A DNA stretch of 64,000 bases from Bifidobacterium longum subsp. infantis ATCC 15697 = JCM 1222 = DSM 20088. GTDB taxonomy: Bacteria > Actinomycetota > Actinomycetes > Actinomycetales > Bifidobacteriaceae. Shown piece by piece: positions 27,476-36,725 of the stretch. The stretch is taken from the NCBI RefSeq assembly GCF_000269965.1, contig NC_017219.1, positions 248,001-312,000 of the forward strand, given 5' to 3'. Both the position numbers and the translations under genes were made by a program. Under the pieces are notes generated by a model that saw nothing but the letters and a program-made list of their open reading frames with translations, was not told the origin of the DNA and did no database searches. The stretch's first letter is position 1, and each line of letters opens with the position of its first letter.

Positions 27476-28228
27476 ATGGCCAGAACAATTGATGTAGTGT
27501 CCCTGTATCCCAAAGACATGAACATCTACGGCGATTCCGGCAACGTGCTGACTATCCGCCGCCGTCTGGAACTGTACGGTTACGAACCGGTCGTTCACCA
27601 GTACAATCAAGGCGACGACTGGCCCGACCAGGTGGACCTTATTCTGGGAGGCGGCGGCCAAGACACCGGCCAGAAGAAAATCATCGACGACTTCTACCAT
27701 CGCGCCGACCTGCTGCGTTCGCTTGCCGCAGACGGTACGCCGATGCTGATGATCTGCGGCCTGTACCAGCTGTTCGGCGAGTATTTCGAGACCGTGGACG
27801 GCACCCGTCTGGATGGCATCGGCGTTATCGGTGCTTATACCGTGGGCCAGAACGTGCGTATGATCGGCAATCTTGTTGAGCATTCCGACCAGTTCGGCGA
27901 TGTGATTGGCTACGAGAACCACTCCGGCCAGACCTTCCTGCGCGAAGGCGTTCAGCCACTCGGCACCGTCGATCAGGACAGCCGAGGCAACAATGGCGAA
28001 GATCATACCGAGGGCGCGCGCGTGCACAACGTGATCGGCACCTACATGCACGGCTCGTTGCTGCCTAAAAACCCCGCCATCAGCGATTTCCTTATCGAAA
28101 CCGCCGTGACTCGTCGTTACGGTACGTTCGATACGTCCGATCAGGCCCCCGAACAAGCCAAGGAGCTCGCCCGGCTCGATCAAGTAGCCACCAACGCGCG
28201 CAAGGCTGCCGCCGAACGTCCTCGGTGA
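27476..28228 (+). CDS. gatD: Lipid II isoglutaminyl synthase, GatD glutaminase subunit
   Basis: This 250-residue class I glutamine amidotransferase supplies ammonia to MurT. DVVSLYPKDMNIYGDSGN at the N-terminus and LILGGGGQDTGQ are typical of the GatD/CobB-CobQ-like group. The nucleophile Cys is in LMICGLYQLFG and the catalytic His in GTYMHGSLLPKNP. ATG at 27476 follows AAGGAGAACGCGAC. Together with murT it forms the peptidoglycan amidation pair, and the separation of 100 bp suggests one transcript. Confidence 0.93.
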   Translation: MARTIDVVSLYPKDMNIYGDSGNVLTIRRRLELYGYEPVVHQYNQGDDWPDQVDLILGGGGQDTGQKKIIDDFYHRADLLRSLAADGTPMLMICGLYQLFGEYFETVDGTRLDGIGVIGAYTVGQNVRMIGNLVEHSDQFGDVIGYENHSGQTFLREGVQPLGTVDQDSRGNNGEDHTEGARVHNVIGTYMHGSLLPKNPAISDFLIETAVTRRYGTFDTSDQAPEQAKELARLDQVATNARKAAAERPR

Positions 28229-28376
28229 ATTCTCGGTGAGTCCTCGGTAAGTACCAATCAGCGAAAAATCAGTCGAAATCAGTCTGAGGGTCTAGTACAT
28301 TGCCCTGTTGTTTGCGCTAGGCTTGGTGGTACGAGACATGGCACCAGGCCATGTCGGACCTCGAAGGAGGGGTATC

Positions 28377-28664
28377 ATGGCTGATTTTAATCTTTTGGGT
28401 GATGGCCTGCGCAAGGTCCTGCTGGCGGGCATCGGAGCCCTTGCCACCGGATATGAGAAGAGCAGCGAGCTCGTCGACGAACTCGTCAAGAAGGGTGAGA
28501 TTACGGTCGAGCAGGGCAAGGCGCTGAACACCGAGCTCAAGCGCAAGGTGAGCGAGACGGTGGATGACGCCAAGAAGGCCGCCGCCGAAGCCGGCGACAA
28601 AGCTGCTGCCGCAGCCGACACCAGTGCCGCCGACAAGCCCGCTGACGAGGGCAAGGCCGAGTGA
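28377..28664 (+). CDS. Small phasin-like helical protein
   Basis: The 95-residue protein begins MADFNLLGDGLRKVLLAGIG, an amphipathic or membrane-touching helix. It continues with charged helical sequence (ELVDELVKKGEITVEQGKAL) and an Ala/Lys/Asp-rich tail. The pattern resembles the phasin/PhaF-type family, and a lipid- or membrane-surface role is inferred. ATG at 28377 follows GAAGGAGGGG. The stop overlaps the GTG start of the UbiB-like kinase gene, so the two are translationally coupled; a common pairing of such helical proteins with ABC1/UbiB kinases suggests joint function. Confidence 0.7.
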   Translation: MADFNLLGDGLRKVLLAGIGALATGYEKSSELVDELVKKGEITVEQGKALNTELKRKVSETVDDAKKAAAEAGDKAAAAADTSAADKPADEGKAE

Positions 28665-30481
28665 CCAAGCCCACACGCACTACGCCGGAATCAGAGTCGA
28701 CCCCGCTTTCCAGCAGGGTCGACCCTATTCTGACGCCTGCGAAAGCCGAACGTGAGGCGGCGGCGAACCGGTCCGTCGACACGTCGGACACGCTCAAGCA
28801 GACCGTTACCAAGGCGACTCCGAGCGTATCCGACGAAACGCTGGCACTGTTCGGACGCAGGAACGATTTCGCCACGCGCTACCATCTGACGCACCGTGGC
28901 AAGATCAAACGACTGGGGCAGATCACCAGAATCGTCAAGCAATTCGACGTGCTGCACGGCCTGACTCCGGTCAAGATGCGCCTCATGTTCGAGGCGCTCG
29001 GTCCCACGTTCGTCAAAGTGGGCCAGATTCTGTCGATGCGCTCCGAGATTCTGCCGCAAAGCTTCTGCGACGAACTCGCCAAACTGCGCGCCGACGCCGA
29101 CCCAATGCCGTATTCCACGGTGTTGGATGTGCTTGCCGCCGAATACGGGCGTCCCGCCGACGAGGTGTTCGCGCATATCGACCCCAAGCCGTTGGGCTCT
29201 GCTTCACTGGCGCAAGTGCATCGCGCCACGCTGAAAACCGGCGAAGATGTGGCCATTAAAGTGCAGCGCCCGGGTGTACGCGAAATCATGGCCCAGGACG
29301 TCTCCATCATGCGCTCCATAGCCAAGGCCGCCACTAAGGTGATTCGCACCTCACAGATCGTGGACCTGAAGGGCGTGGTCGAGGAGCTGTGGGACACCTT
29401 CGAATCGGAGACTGACTTTCTGATCGAGGCCCGCAATCTCGCCGAATTCAAGCGTTTCGCCGCCCGATTCAAATACATGGACTGCCCGACGGTGTACGCC
29501 GAACTGTGCACCGAGCATGTGGTGGTCATGGAGTACATCGACGGCATCTCCGTCTCCCACCCAGGCCAGCTCATCGACGCCGGTTATGACTTGAAGGAGA
29601 TCGGCACCAAGCTCGTCGACAATTACGCCACACAGATTCTCGACGACGGCTTCTTCCACGCCGACCCACATCCCGGCAATATCCTCATCCGGGGCGGCCA
29701 GATCGTACTTATCGACCTCGGTATGACCGGTCGGCTCGACCAGCGCACCCGTGCAGTCCTCAAAGAAATGATTTTCGCCGTCGCCAAACAGGATTCGCCC
29801 GCTCTGGCCGAGGGGCTGCTGCGATTTGCCGGCACCGAGGCCGATCCGGAGGACTATCCCGCGCTATTGGCCGATCTGGACGTGATCGTCAAGGAATTCG
29901 GCACCGTGGATCTGGCCGAACTGGACATTGCCGCTTTCCTGACCGCACTGACGCAGATGGCCGGCCGCCACAACATCGAGGTGCCCAGTACGGTGACCAC
30001 CGTCGGCCGCGCGTTGGTTACGCTCGAAGGCTTACTGGACGAGTTCATTCCTGATGTGAATATGATCGAAATCATTTCCGACCATATCGCCACGTCGAAA
30101 TCGCTGAAGAACGCCACCAAAGACGAGATCAAGTCGCTGGGCGTTGAGGGGCATCAGGCTTTGCATGCCACGCTCGGCACCATGACCGAACTCAAGACCG
30201 TGGCCCGTATGCTGACCCGTGGTCAGTTGCGCGTCAACATGGAACTGGTCGGCTCCGAAGAGCCGTTCCAGCTGCTTTCGGATATGGCGAACCGCCTGAC
30301 CATGGCGTTGATCGTGGTGGGACTGTTCATCGGCTCGTCGATTGTCTACTACGCCGGCATGAAGCCGATTATCTTCGGCATTCCGGTCATCGGCTTCATG
30401 GGCTACGTCGTGGCCTTCGCCCTCGGCGTATGGATCGTCATCGACATCTACTTAAAGGGCCGCAAGACCAGGAAGCGATGA
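28661..30481 (+). CDS. ABC1/UbiB-family protein kinase-like ATPase
   Basis: The 606-residue protein has the UbiB fold: the KxGQ motif as FVKVGQILSMRSE, PLGSASLAQVHRATL (the Ala-rich loop), VAIKVQRPGV, FHADPHPGNILI and LIDLGMTGRL. Two hydrophobic helices close the C-terminus (about 535-595). UbiB proteins act in quinone or membrane-lipid metabolism. Bifidobacteria lack the usual quinone pathway, so a lipid-related role is more plausible here, but that is inference. GTG at 28661 overlaps the upstream stop; a poorly conserved N-terminal 65 residues could mean a later start. Confidence 0.9.
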   Translation: MTKPTRTTPESESTPLSSRVDPILTPAKAEREAAANRSVDTSDTLKQTVTKATPSVSDETLALFGRRNDFATRYHLTHRGKIKRLGQITRIVKQFDVLHGLTPVKMRLMFEALGPTFVKVGQILSMRSEILPQSFCDELAKLRADADPMPYSTVLDVLAAEYGRPADEVFAHIDPKPLGSASLAQVHRATLKTGEDVAIKVQRPGVREIMAQDVSIMRSIAKAATKVIRTSQIVDLKGVVEELWDTFESETDFLIEARNLAEFKRFAARFKYMDCPTVYAELCTEHVVVMEYIDGISVSHPGQLIDAGYDLKEIGTKLVDNYATQILDDGFFHADPHPGNILIRGGQIVLIDLGMTGRLDQRTRAVLKEMIFAVAKQDSPALAEGLLRFAGTEADPEDYPALLADLDVIVKEFGTVDLAELDIAAFLTALTQMAGRHNIEVPSTVTTVGRALVTLEGLLDEFIPDVNMIEIISDHIATSKSLKNATKDEIKSLGVEGHQALHATLGTMTELKTVARMLTRGQLRVNMELVGSEEPFQLLSDMANRLTMALIVVGLFIGSSIVYYAGMKPIIFGIPVIGFMGYVVAFALGVWIVIDIYLKGRKTRKR

Positions 30482-30545
30482 GGCGCCGGCGCAACGCCTT
30501 CCCGTATGGGTATGATGGAATGTCGATTCACCGGGGAGAACAGCA

Positions 30546-31382
30546 ATGACGGCATACATGGAGCATAAGGACCTGACGAACGAGGTCATCGAGCGCGGGC
30601 GCACGAATGAGATCGCCGATGGCGTGCATCGGGTGCTCGACCGTATCGCCGAGGCTGAGGCCGTCGCCGGTCGCAGGAGCGGGTCGGTGCGGCTGCTGGC
30701 CGCCACCAAGACCCGTGACGTGGGTGAGATCCTGGCCGCGATCGACGCCGGTGTGCGCTGCATCGGCGAGAACCGTCCCCAGGAGGTCACCGTCAAGGCC
30801 CCGGGCCTGGCGAAGCGCCTGGCCGAACGAGGGTATGCGCTGGGCGTGGTCCGCGACGCCGCTTCGGGCGATGATGCCTTGGCCGGGGCCGGACGGCATG
30901 TCCCGTTCCATCTCATCGGCCAGTTGCAAGCCAATAAAATCGGCAAGGTGTTGCCGGCGGTGGACACCATCGAATCCGTGGATTCCATCGAACTGGCGGA
31001 GAAGATCGCCCGCCGCGCCACCATGCGCGGCATCACGGTCGGCGTGTTGCTGGAGGTGAACGAATCCGGCGAGGAATCGAAGTCCGGCTGCGCACCCAGC
31101 CACGCCATCGACTTGGCTCAGCGCATCGGTGCGATGGGCGGACTGCGCTTGCAGGGTCTGATGACTATTGGTGCCCATGTGGATGATGAGCGCACGATTC
31201 GTGCGGGCTTCGCGCATCTGCGCCGCACTCGTGACCAGATTCTTGCCTCCGGTGCCGAAGGCACGGCCGACTGCACCGAACTGTCAATGGGCATGACCCA
31301 TGACATGGCCTACGCCATCGAAGAAGGCTCCACCATCGTGCGCGTCGGCACCGCCATCTTCGGCGAGCGCGCTTTCATCTGA
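30546..31382 (+). CDS. yggS: PLP homeostasis protein (YggS/PLPBP family)
   Basis: This pyridoxal-phosphate binding protein without known enzyme activity keeps PLP and amino-acid pools balanced. The 278-residue product has LLAATKTRDVGEI (PLP Lys), CIGENRPQEV, HLIGQLQANKIGKVLP, and the C-terminal LSMGMTHDMAYAIEEGSTIVR. The first 30 residues are an extension compared with E. coli YggS. ATG at 30546 follows GGGGAGAACAGC. It is a single gene ending at a strong terminator and convergent with prs. Confidence 0.92.
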   Translation: MTAYMEHKDLTNEVIERGRTNEIADGVHRVLDRIAEAEAVAGRRSGSVRLLAATKTRDVGEILAAIDAGVRCIGENRPQEVTVKAPGLAKRLAERGYALGVVRDAASGDDALAGAGRHVPFHLIGQLQANKIGKVLPAVDTIESVDSIELAEKIARRATMRGITVGVLLEVNESGEESKSGCAPSHAIDLAQRIGAMGGLRLQGLMTIGAHVDDERTIRAGFAHLRRTRDQILASGAEGTADCTELSMGMTHDMAYAIEEGSTIVRVGTAIFGERAFI

Positions 31383-31400
31383 TTGGAGCTATACGGAAAA

Positions 31401-31434
31401 ACGCCGCTTGATCAATAGCCAAGCGGCGTCTTTT
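31401..31434. terminator. Bidirectional terminator between yggS and prs
   Basis: ACGCCGCTTG (31401-31410) and CAAGCGGCGT (31420-31429) form a 10-bp stem with A-tract on the left and CTTTT on the right. Confidence 0.85.
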
Positions 31435-31457
31435 CGTAAGGATTTTCGGCGTATCAA

Positions 31458-32471
31458 TCACGCATAGATATTGCGCGGACGCATGTCTTCGGGCAGGCCG
31501 TCGAGCAGAATCGCCACAGAACCTTCCTCGAACACGGAGCGAATACCCGCGGCCAGCAGCGGTGCGCAAGACAGCACGGTCATATTCGGCAGGCGCTTCT
31601 CTTCAGGAATCGGCACGGTGTCCATAAACACGATTTCATGCGCGCCGCAGTTGGCCAGTCGCTCCACGGCCGGGCCGGAAAGCAAGCCATGAGTGGCGAC
31701 CAAGGTCACCGACTTGGCGCCGGATTCGTTCAGTGTGCGCACGGCTTCGCAGATAGTACCGGCGGTATCGACCATGTCGTCGATGACCACGCAGTTGCGG
31801 CCGTCGACATCGCCGATAATGCCATGTGCCTCGGCATGGTTCGGGCGGGTGATATCACGCTGTTTGTGGATGAACGCCAGCGGCAGATTGCCTAGCTTGG
31901 CGGCCCACTGTTCGGACACCTTGATACGGCCGGCATCCGGGGACACGATGGTGGTGTTGCCCAGATCAAGGGTGGAACGCACGTAATCGAGCAGCACCGG
32001 CATGGCGGTTAGATGATCGACCGGACCATCGAAGAAACCCTGCTCCTGAGCGGCGTGCAGATCGACCGTCATAATGCGGTCGGCACCGGCGGCGTGGAAC
32101 AGATCGAAAATCAGACGGGCGGTGATGGGCTCACGACCGCGGTGCTTCTTATCCTGGCGCGAGTAGCCGAGGAAGGGCGCCACCACGGTAATCGACTTGG
32201 CGGAGGCGCGCTTCAAAGCGTCGATCATGATGAGCTGTTCCATGATCCACTTGTTGATATCGCCCGAATGACACTGCAGCACGAACACGTCCGCACCACG
32301 CACCGGTTCGGTGAAACGCACGTACATCTCGCCATTGGCAAAGTCATAGGACGTGGTTTCGAGGATTTCGGTTCCCAAGCATTCGGCCACCTTCTCAGCT
32401 AGCTCGGGGTAGGCGCGGCCCGTGACCAATACGAGTCGTTTATCCGGAGTGCCTTCAAGAATCGCCGACAT
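31458..32471 (-). CDS. prs: Ribose-phosphate pyrophosphokinase
   Basis: PRPP synthase makes phosphoribosyl pyrophosphate from ribose 5-phosphate and ATP for nucleotide, histidine and tryptophan synthesis. The 337-residue protein contains DVFVLQCHSGDINKWIMEQL, the flexible loop YSRQDKKHRGREPITARL, and the PRPP-binding CVVIDDMVDTAGTI. It is divergent from the rpsF operon. Ribose 5-phosphate from the pentose pathway genes at the left end feeds this step. Confidence 0.97.
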   Translation of the reverse strand: MSAILEGTPDKRLVLVTGRAYPELAEKVAECLGTEILETTSYDFANGEMYVRFTEPVRGADVFVLQCHSGDINKWIMEQLIMIDALKRASAKSITVVAPFLGYSRQDKKHRGREPITARLIFDLFHAAGADRIMTVDLHAAQEQGFFDGPVDHLTAMPVLLDYVRSTLDLGNTTIVSPDAGRIKVSEQWAAKLGNLPLAFIHKQRDITRPNHAEAHGIIGDVDGRNCVVIDDMVDTAGTICEAVRTLNESGAKSVTLVATHGLLSGPAVERLANCGAHEIVFMDTVPIPEEKRLPNMTVLSCAPLLAAGIRSVFEEGSVAILLDGLPEDMRPRNIYA

Positions 32472-32729
32472 GCTTTCGCATCCTTTTGTGTTGCAGTGTT
32501 TTTAGCCTTAACCAGTGTACTAGCACCCCACCGCAGCGCGTGCCGTGAAGTGGGGCTGTGTTGTAAGAGTGCTGCAATCGTTGATGAACATGCGGCACTG
32601 TCCCGCCCTGACCATAAGATGGGTAAGTTGCTCACAGGGTGAAGTGCATCTGCATCGCCCTATGATTAACACGCATACACACTCCTGCCACGGAACGTCC
32701 GTGGCCGAATAGTCCGAAGGAGGTGGGTG

Positions 32730-33020
32730 ATGTCTGCGCACAAGTACGAACTGATGTTCATCGCCGATCCTGAGCTGGATGAGCGCGGTCTGAAGAAGCT
32801 GACCGAGCAGTATCTGGAACTCGTCACCAAGGAAGGCGGCTCTTTCGATGAGCCCGATTACTGGGGCCGTCGCAAGCTCGCCTATGAGATTGCCGGTAAG
32901 ACCGAAGGCAACTACGTCGTGGTGAAGTACACCGCCGAGCCCGCTACCAGCGATGAGCTCGACCGTGTTCTGAACCTCAACGAATCCGTGATCCGTACGA
33001 AGATCCTTCGTAAGGGCTGA
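32730..33020 (+). CDS. rpsF: Ribosomal protein bS6
   Basis: The 96-residue small-subunit protein begins MSAHKYELMFIADPELDE. It carries the family region YWGRRKLAYEI and a C-terminal LNESVIRTKILRKG. ATG at 32730 follows GAAGGAGGTGGGTG. It is the first gene of the conserved rpsF-ssb-rpsR-rplI operon. Confidence 0.97.
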   Translation: MSAHKYELMFIADPELDERGLKKLTEQYLELVTKEGGSFDEPDYWGRRKLAYEIAGKTEGNYVVVKYTAEPATSDELDRVLNLNESVIRTKILRKG

Positions 33021-33076
33021 ATCAAGCGTTTAGTCAGCTGAACAGCTGGTATTCAAGGTAAGTAAGAAGGACCGTT

Positions 33077-33736
33077 ATGGCAGGCGAAACCGTCATCACC
33101 ATCGTGGGCAACCTCACTGCGGACCCCGAGCTGCGCACTATCGGCAGCGGCGCGACCGTGGCGAGCTTCACGATTGCTTCTACCCCGCGAACCTGGAATC
33201 GTCAGACCAACCAGTTCGAGGATGGTCAGGCGCTGTTCATGAGGTGCGCCGCTTGGCGTGATCTGGCCGACCACTGCGTCCAGTCCCTGAAGAAGGGCAT
33301 GCGCGTGATTGCCACCGGTCGCCTCCAGCAGCGTTCCTATCAGGCACAGGATGGTTCCCAGCGAACCGTCGTGGAGATGCAGCTCGATGAAATCGGGCCC
33401 TCCCTGCGTTACGCCACCGCACAGGTGACCCGCCAGTCGTCCGGTCAGGGCGGCTTCCAGGGTCGTTCCGGTGGTCTCCAGGGTGGTCAGCAGCCCAATC
33501 AGGGCTATGGCAACCAGGGTGGCCAAGGTGGTTATGCCGGTGGCCAGGGCGGTTACAACGGTGGCTATCAGGGTGGTGGCGCTGGATACTCCCAGCAGCC
33601 TGCCGCTCCCGCCAACCCGTCCGCTCCTGCGGCCGACCCGTGGAGCAATGCCGGTGCATCTGATGCCGGTAGCTTCTCCACGTTCGGCGCTTCCTCCGAT
33701 TTCGGCGGCGGCGACGATTCCGACCCGGAGTTCTGA
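33077..33736 (+). CDS. ssb: Single-stranded DNA-binding protein
   Basis: The 219-residue protein has an OB-fold (about residues 1-115, [30 protein letters not shown]). A long Gly/Gln-rich tail follows ([20 protein letters not shown]), and an acidic DDSDPEF tip that binds partner proteins. ATG at 33077 follows AAGAAGGACCGTT. It is inside the S6-S18-L9 operon. Confidence 0.97.
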   Translation: MAGETVITIVGNLTADPELRTIGSGATVASFTIASTPRTWNRQTNQFEDGQALFMRCAAWRDLADHCVQSLKKGMRVIATGRLQQRSYQAQDGSQRTVVEMQLDEIGPSLRYATAQVTRQSSGQGGFQGRSGGLQGGQQPNQGYGNQGGQGGYAGGQGGYNGGYQGGGAGYSQQPAAPANPSAPAADPWSNAGASDAGSFSTFGASSDFGGGDDSDPEF

Positions 33737-33796
33737 TCAGTACTTACCTCCCCGCTGCCAGCAGCAATCAATATCAAGATTTATAAGGAGAACATC

Positions 33797-34045
33797 ATGT
33801 CACGTAAGAGGCCGCAACCGCCGGTCAAGCCGTTCAAGAAGAAGCCGAACCCGCTGAAGGCCGCCAAGGTCACCGAGATCGATTACAAGGACGTCGCGCT
33901 GCTGCGCAAGTTCATTTCCGATCGCGGCAAGATTCGTTCCCGTCGTATCACCGGCGTGACCGTGCAGGAACAGCGCGAGCTCTCCAAGGCGATCAAGAAC
34001 GCCCGCGAGATGGCCCTGCTGCCGTACGCCACCTCGGGTCGCTGA
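33797..34045 (+). CDS. rpsR: Ribosomal protein bS18
   Basis: The 82-residue protein has [20 protein letters not shown] and [19 protein letters not shown], the bS18 core that pairs with bS6. The N-terminus is rich in Lys, Arg and Pro. The zinc-binding Cys residues of some S18 proteins are absent, so this is a Cys-free (C-minus) type. AAGGAGAACATC precedes the ATG. Confidence 0.96.
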   Translation: MSRKRPQPPVKPFKKKPNPLKAAKVTEIDYKDVALLRKFISDRGKIRSRRITGVTVQEQRELSKAIKNAREMALLPYATSGR

Positions 34046-34064
34046 GTTAGGGAGGCTTTGAACA

Positions 34065-34511
34065 ATGGCTGAAACCAAGGTTATTCTCACCAAGACCGTG
34101 TCCAACCTGGGCCACTCCGGTGACGTTGTCGACGTGAAGGCCGGCTACGCCCGCAACTACCTGTTCCCGCAGGGCCTCGCTTTCGCGTGGACCAAGGGTG
34201 CTGAGGCTCAGATCACCGCTATGAAGCGCGCTCGTCTGGCCAAGGCCGTCGCTACCCGCGAGGACGCCGTCGCCGCTAAGGCCGCCATCGAGGGCACCAC
34301 CGTCGAGATCGCCGCCAAGGTGTCCGAGTCCGGCAAGCTGTTCGGTGGTATCTCCAACGAGGCCATCGCCATCGCTCTGTCCGACAAGGCCGCGGTGAAC
34401 CCGAAGGCCATCGAGGTCGAGACCATCAAGACCACCGGCGATTTCCCCGCCAAGGTGGCCCTCCACCCGGAGATCACCGCTTCCTTCTTCGTGAAGGTCG
34501 TGGCCGAGTGA
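34065..34511 (+). CDS. rplI: Ribosomal protein bL9
   Basis: The 148-residue protein has the N-terminal domain [19 protein letters not shown] followed by [20 protein letters not shown], the bL9 hallmark. A long helix and the C-terminal domain with [15 protein letters not shown] follow. It is the last gene of the operon, with a terminator after it. Confidence 0.97.
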
Positions 34512-34566
34512 GTCATTCCGGCCTAGTGCTGGAATCACACAGACCAAGAGTCTGAGCTTAAGCATC

Positions 34567-34603
34567 ATCCCCCGTGCGGTTCGCGCCGCATGGGGGATTT
34601 TTG
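34567..34603 (+). terminator. rpsF operon terminator
   Basis: ATCCCCCGTGCGG (34567-34579) pairs with CCGCATGGGGGAT (34586-34598), with one G-T pair and a 6-nt loop, followed by TTTT. Confidence 0.9.
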
Positions 34604-34714
34604 TATTGGTGTTTAAAAACGCTGGAAATAGGCGCGACACGCCGAGAGTTGCATCCGCTTCAAATCTGAGTATATTTAACACCTGTTGCAAGGAACACTT
34701 CAACATCTAACCAA

Positions 34715-34788
34715 GCCCCTGTAGCTCAGTTGGTTAGAGCAGCTGACTCTTAATCAGCGTGTCCAGGGTTCGAATCCCTGCGGGGGCA
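34715..34788 (+). tRNA. tRNA-Lys, anticodon CTT
   Basis: A 74-nt cloverleaf: acceptor GCCCCTG/CGGGGGC, D arm GCTC/GAGC, anticodon arm GCTGA-CTCTTAA-TCAGC with CTT, and T arm CAGGG/CCCTG. All stems are fully paired. CCA is not encoded. The second accessory block starts right after it. Confidence 0.97.
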
Positions 34789-34802
34789 CAGTTCGGAAGG
34801 CT

Positions 34803-34830
34803 CCGGTCGATTATCGGCCGGGGTCTTTTT
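34803..34830 (+). terminator. Terminator of tRNA-Lys(CTT)
   Basis: CCGGTCG (34803-34809) pairs with CGGCCGG (34815-34821, one G-T pair) and is followed by GGTCTTTTT. Confidence 0.75.
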
Positions 34831-34832
34831 GT

Positions 34833-34953
34833 TTTCCGGCTTAATTCTGCTGATGAAATCCTCATCCTGGCGATAGTAGGTATCGTCGGTCAGATCGCTA
34901 ATGGTTACGCCGAGTTCTTTAGCGGCGAGATACATCTTCTTCGGTCGAATTTC
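34833..34953 (-). pseudogene. 3' remnant of a helix-turn-helix regulator gene
   Basis: The minus-strand frame reads RPKKMYLAAKELGVTISDLT followed by DDTYYRQDEDF. This resembles the end of an XRE-type helix-turn-helix domain. It has no start and no helix-turn-helix N-terminal half. It is cut where the ISL3 remnant begins, and its frame runs on into the terminator and tRNA. Confidence 0.45.
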
Positions 34954-34956
34954 TGA

Positions 34957-35254
34957 TCCCCCGTTGGGCCGTTGGCGGCACCGGGATCTCGGCTGCTGGA
35001 GGGTGGGGCCGGCCGCCATGATGCCGCGCGTCGACTGCCCCATGTGCGGCGTGGTCGTCGCATCGGCGCCGGGGGGCGGAGCCCGGCGGCCGGTTCACCC
35101 GGGCTGTTCGAACGCGGGGCTCGAGGCGTTCAACAACGGGATCAAGGTCGCCATCCGCATGGCCTACGGCTTCCACCACGTCACCAACCTCATCGGCCTG
35201 GTCATGCTCAGATGCGGCGGACTCGACATCCGACTGCCACAACCCGCAATCTAA
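34957..35254 (+). pseudogene. ISL3-family transposase remnant
   Basis: In one frame the DNA encodes a zinc-finger-like RVDCPMCGVVVASAPGG and, directly afterwards, NAGLEAFNNGIKVAIRMAYG with FHHVTNLIGLVMLRCGG. The first part matches the N-terminal zinc ribbon and the second matches the C-terminal end of ISL3 transposases. The catalytic middle, about 300 residues, is missing, so this is an internally deleted, inactive copy. No terminal inverted repeats are obvious. Confidence 0.75.
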
Positions 35255-35301
35255 CCCACGAAAACAGCATAAGCCTTACTTTTTCTGGGGATGTGCATTG
35301 G

Positions 35302-35994
35302 TCAAATTACGTCTTCTTTCGTGATATGTCGAGCTTTGTTGATTGTTGCGCAGAGCGCCGTAATCGCAAAAACGAGGCAGGTTCCGATTTCGATGACAAC
35401 CGTCCAGCCTTTGGCGTCGCTGTTGGCAAAGCCGTTGGCGGCTATGGAGCCGAGGATGATTGCCGCTACGATTGCGGTGACGCCCGAGCCTCGCAGCAGT
35501 CCAATCAGCCCGCTGATGACGCTTACGCTGGCGGATAGTATGGCAACGCCGAGAGCTTCGACCATCATGCTTGCCAATGCGGGGAGACGGGAACCGTCTC
35601 CGGTCAATAGTGCGTAGGGAATCAGGGGCGCCGACATGCCTGCCCATGTGGCGAGGAACGTGCCGGACCAGATCATCGCGTTTTTCACCAAGAACAATGG
35701 GGCTCTGCCACAGGGCCATGCATAGGTGATTACGCGGCCCGTGCCGGAGTAGGCCGGAATGATGATACGGGCGTAGTGGGCGGTTGAGGCGATGGAGCAG
35801 CCGGCGGTGGCGACCGCGCAGGTCACGGCCACCGTTAAGTCGGAAACCAGGAAACCGAGATGATCGACTCGGGCGATACCCACGATCCTGAAGAACAGCA
35901 GCGACAGCGAGCTGCCGATAAGAGTGGCGGCCAGTAGAAACAGGTAGAACCTATACGAGGTGTATTGTCGTTCGATGCGGTAGACATCCAGCAT
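35302..35994 (-). CDS. ABC-2 type permease-like membrane protein
   Basis: The 230-residue protein has about six membrane helices. It is the last gene of a four-gene set on the minus strand (ATPase, permease, ATPase, permease). The N-terminal IERQYTSYRFYLFLLAATLI and the general layout resemble permeases of the lantibiotic-immunity (LanE/LanG) or BcrB type, though sequence alone does not identify the substrate. It starts at ATG 35994, 25 bp after the ATPase stop at 36020. Confidence 0.7.
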   Translation of the reverse strand: MLDVYRIERQYTSYRFYLFLLAATLIGSSLSLLFFRIVGIARVDHLGFLVSDLTVAVTCAVATAGCSIASTAHYARIIIPAYSGTGRVITYAWPCGRAPLFLVKNAMIWSGTFLATWAGMSAPLIPYALLTGDGSRLPALASMMVEALGVAILSASVSVISGLIGLLRGSGVTAIVAAIILGSIAANGFANSDAKGWTVVIEIGTCLVFAITALCATINKARHITKEDVI

Positions 35995-36019
35995 GGGACA
36001 TGCTCCTTGGTTGTTTGTG

Positions 36020-36724
36020 TTAGTCCTGAGTGTGGCGGAAATAGTAGGATTCCAGATCGCTGATGTCGCTCATGGCATGTTGCGCTTTGACGGAACCGTG
36101 ATTGATGACGATGACCTGGTCTCCGATGGTTTCGAGTTGGGCGAGCATGTGCGCACTGATGATGGCCGTGACTCCTCGTTTGTTCTCTTCCCGGATGATG
36201 CGGCAAAACAGCTTCATACCCGTGGGGTCTAACCCGTTCATCGGCTCATCCAGGAGCAGGAGCGTGGGATGATGCGCCAGGGCCGTTGCCAGTGCAAGGC
36301 GCATGCGGTTGCCCATGGACAAGGTATCGGCCGGTAAATCCCCCATGGAGGCCAAGCCGACCCGTTCCATTGTTTCGTCGGGGGACCAGTCGCATCGCAT
36401 GAACGCTAGATGCTTGTGGAGGATGGCCCGTACGCTCATGCCTCGCTCGAAGACGGGAATGCCGATCAGCATGCCGACCTGTCTCAATAGCATGTCGCGG
36501 TTCTCGGGGTTCATGATACGGCCGCGGATATTAGTTTCACCTTGGTCGGGGGCGATCAGGCCACCCAAGGTTTTGAGCAGCGTGGTCTTACCGGCCCCGT
36601 TCGGGCCGATCAGGGCGATGGTTTCTCCGGGATACGCGCTGAATGATATGTCGTTCAGGACCGGTTTCCCGCCGATAGTTTTCGACACCCTGTTGCAGTA
36701 GAGAGTTGCCGACAGTGATTTCAT
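36020..36724 (-). CDS. ABC transporter ATP-binding protein
   Basis: The 234-residue ATPase has Walker A LIGPNGAGKTTLLKTLGG, a divergent signature LSMGNRMRLALATAL in place of LSGGQ, and Walker B LLLLDEPMNGLDP. This LanF/BcrA-like form is common in peptide antibiotic immunity exporters. ATG at 36724 follows AGGAGATGA; an in-frame Met at 36751 would overlap the upstream permease gene. It probably energises the permease at 35302-35994. Confidence 0.9.
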   Translation of the reverse strand: MKSLSATLYCNRVSKTIGGKPVLNDISFSAYPGETIALIGPNGAGKTTLLKTLGGLIAPDQGETNIRGRIMNPENRDMLLRQVGMLIGIPVFERGMSVRAILHKHLAFMRCDWSPDETMERVGLASMGDLPADTLSMGNRMRLALATALAHHPTLLLLDEPMNGLDPTGMKLFCRIIREENKRGVTAIISAHMLAQLETIGDQVIVINHGSVKAQHAMSDISDLESYYFRHTQD

Positions 36725-36725
36725 T

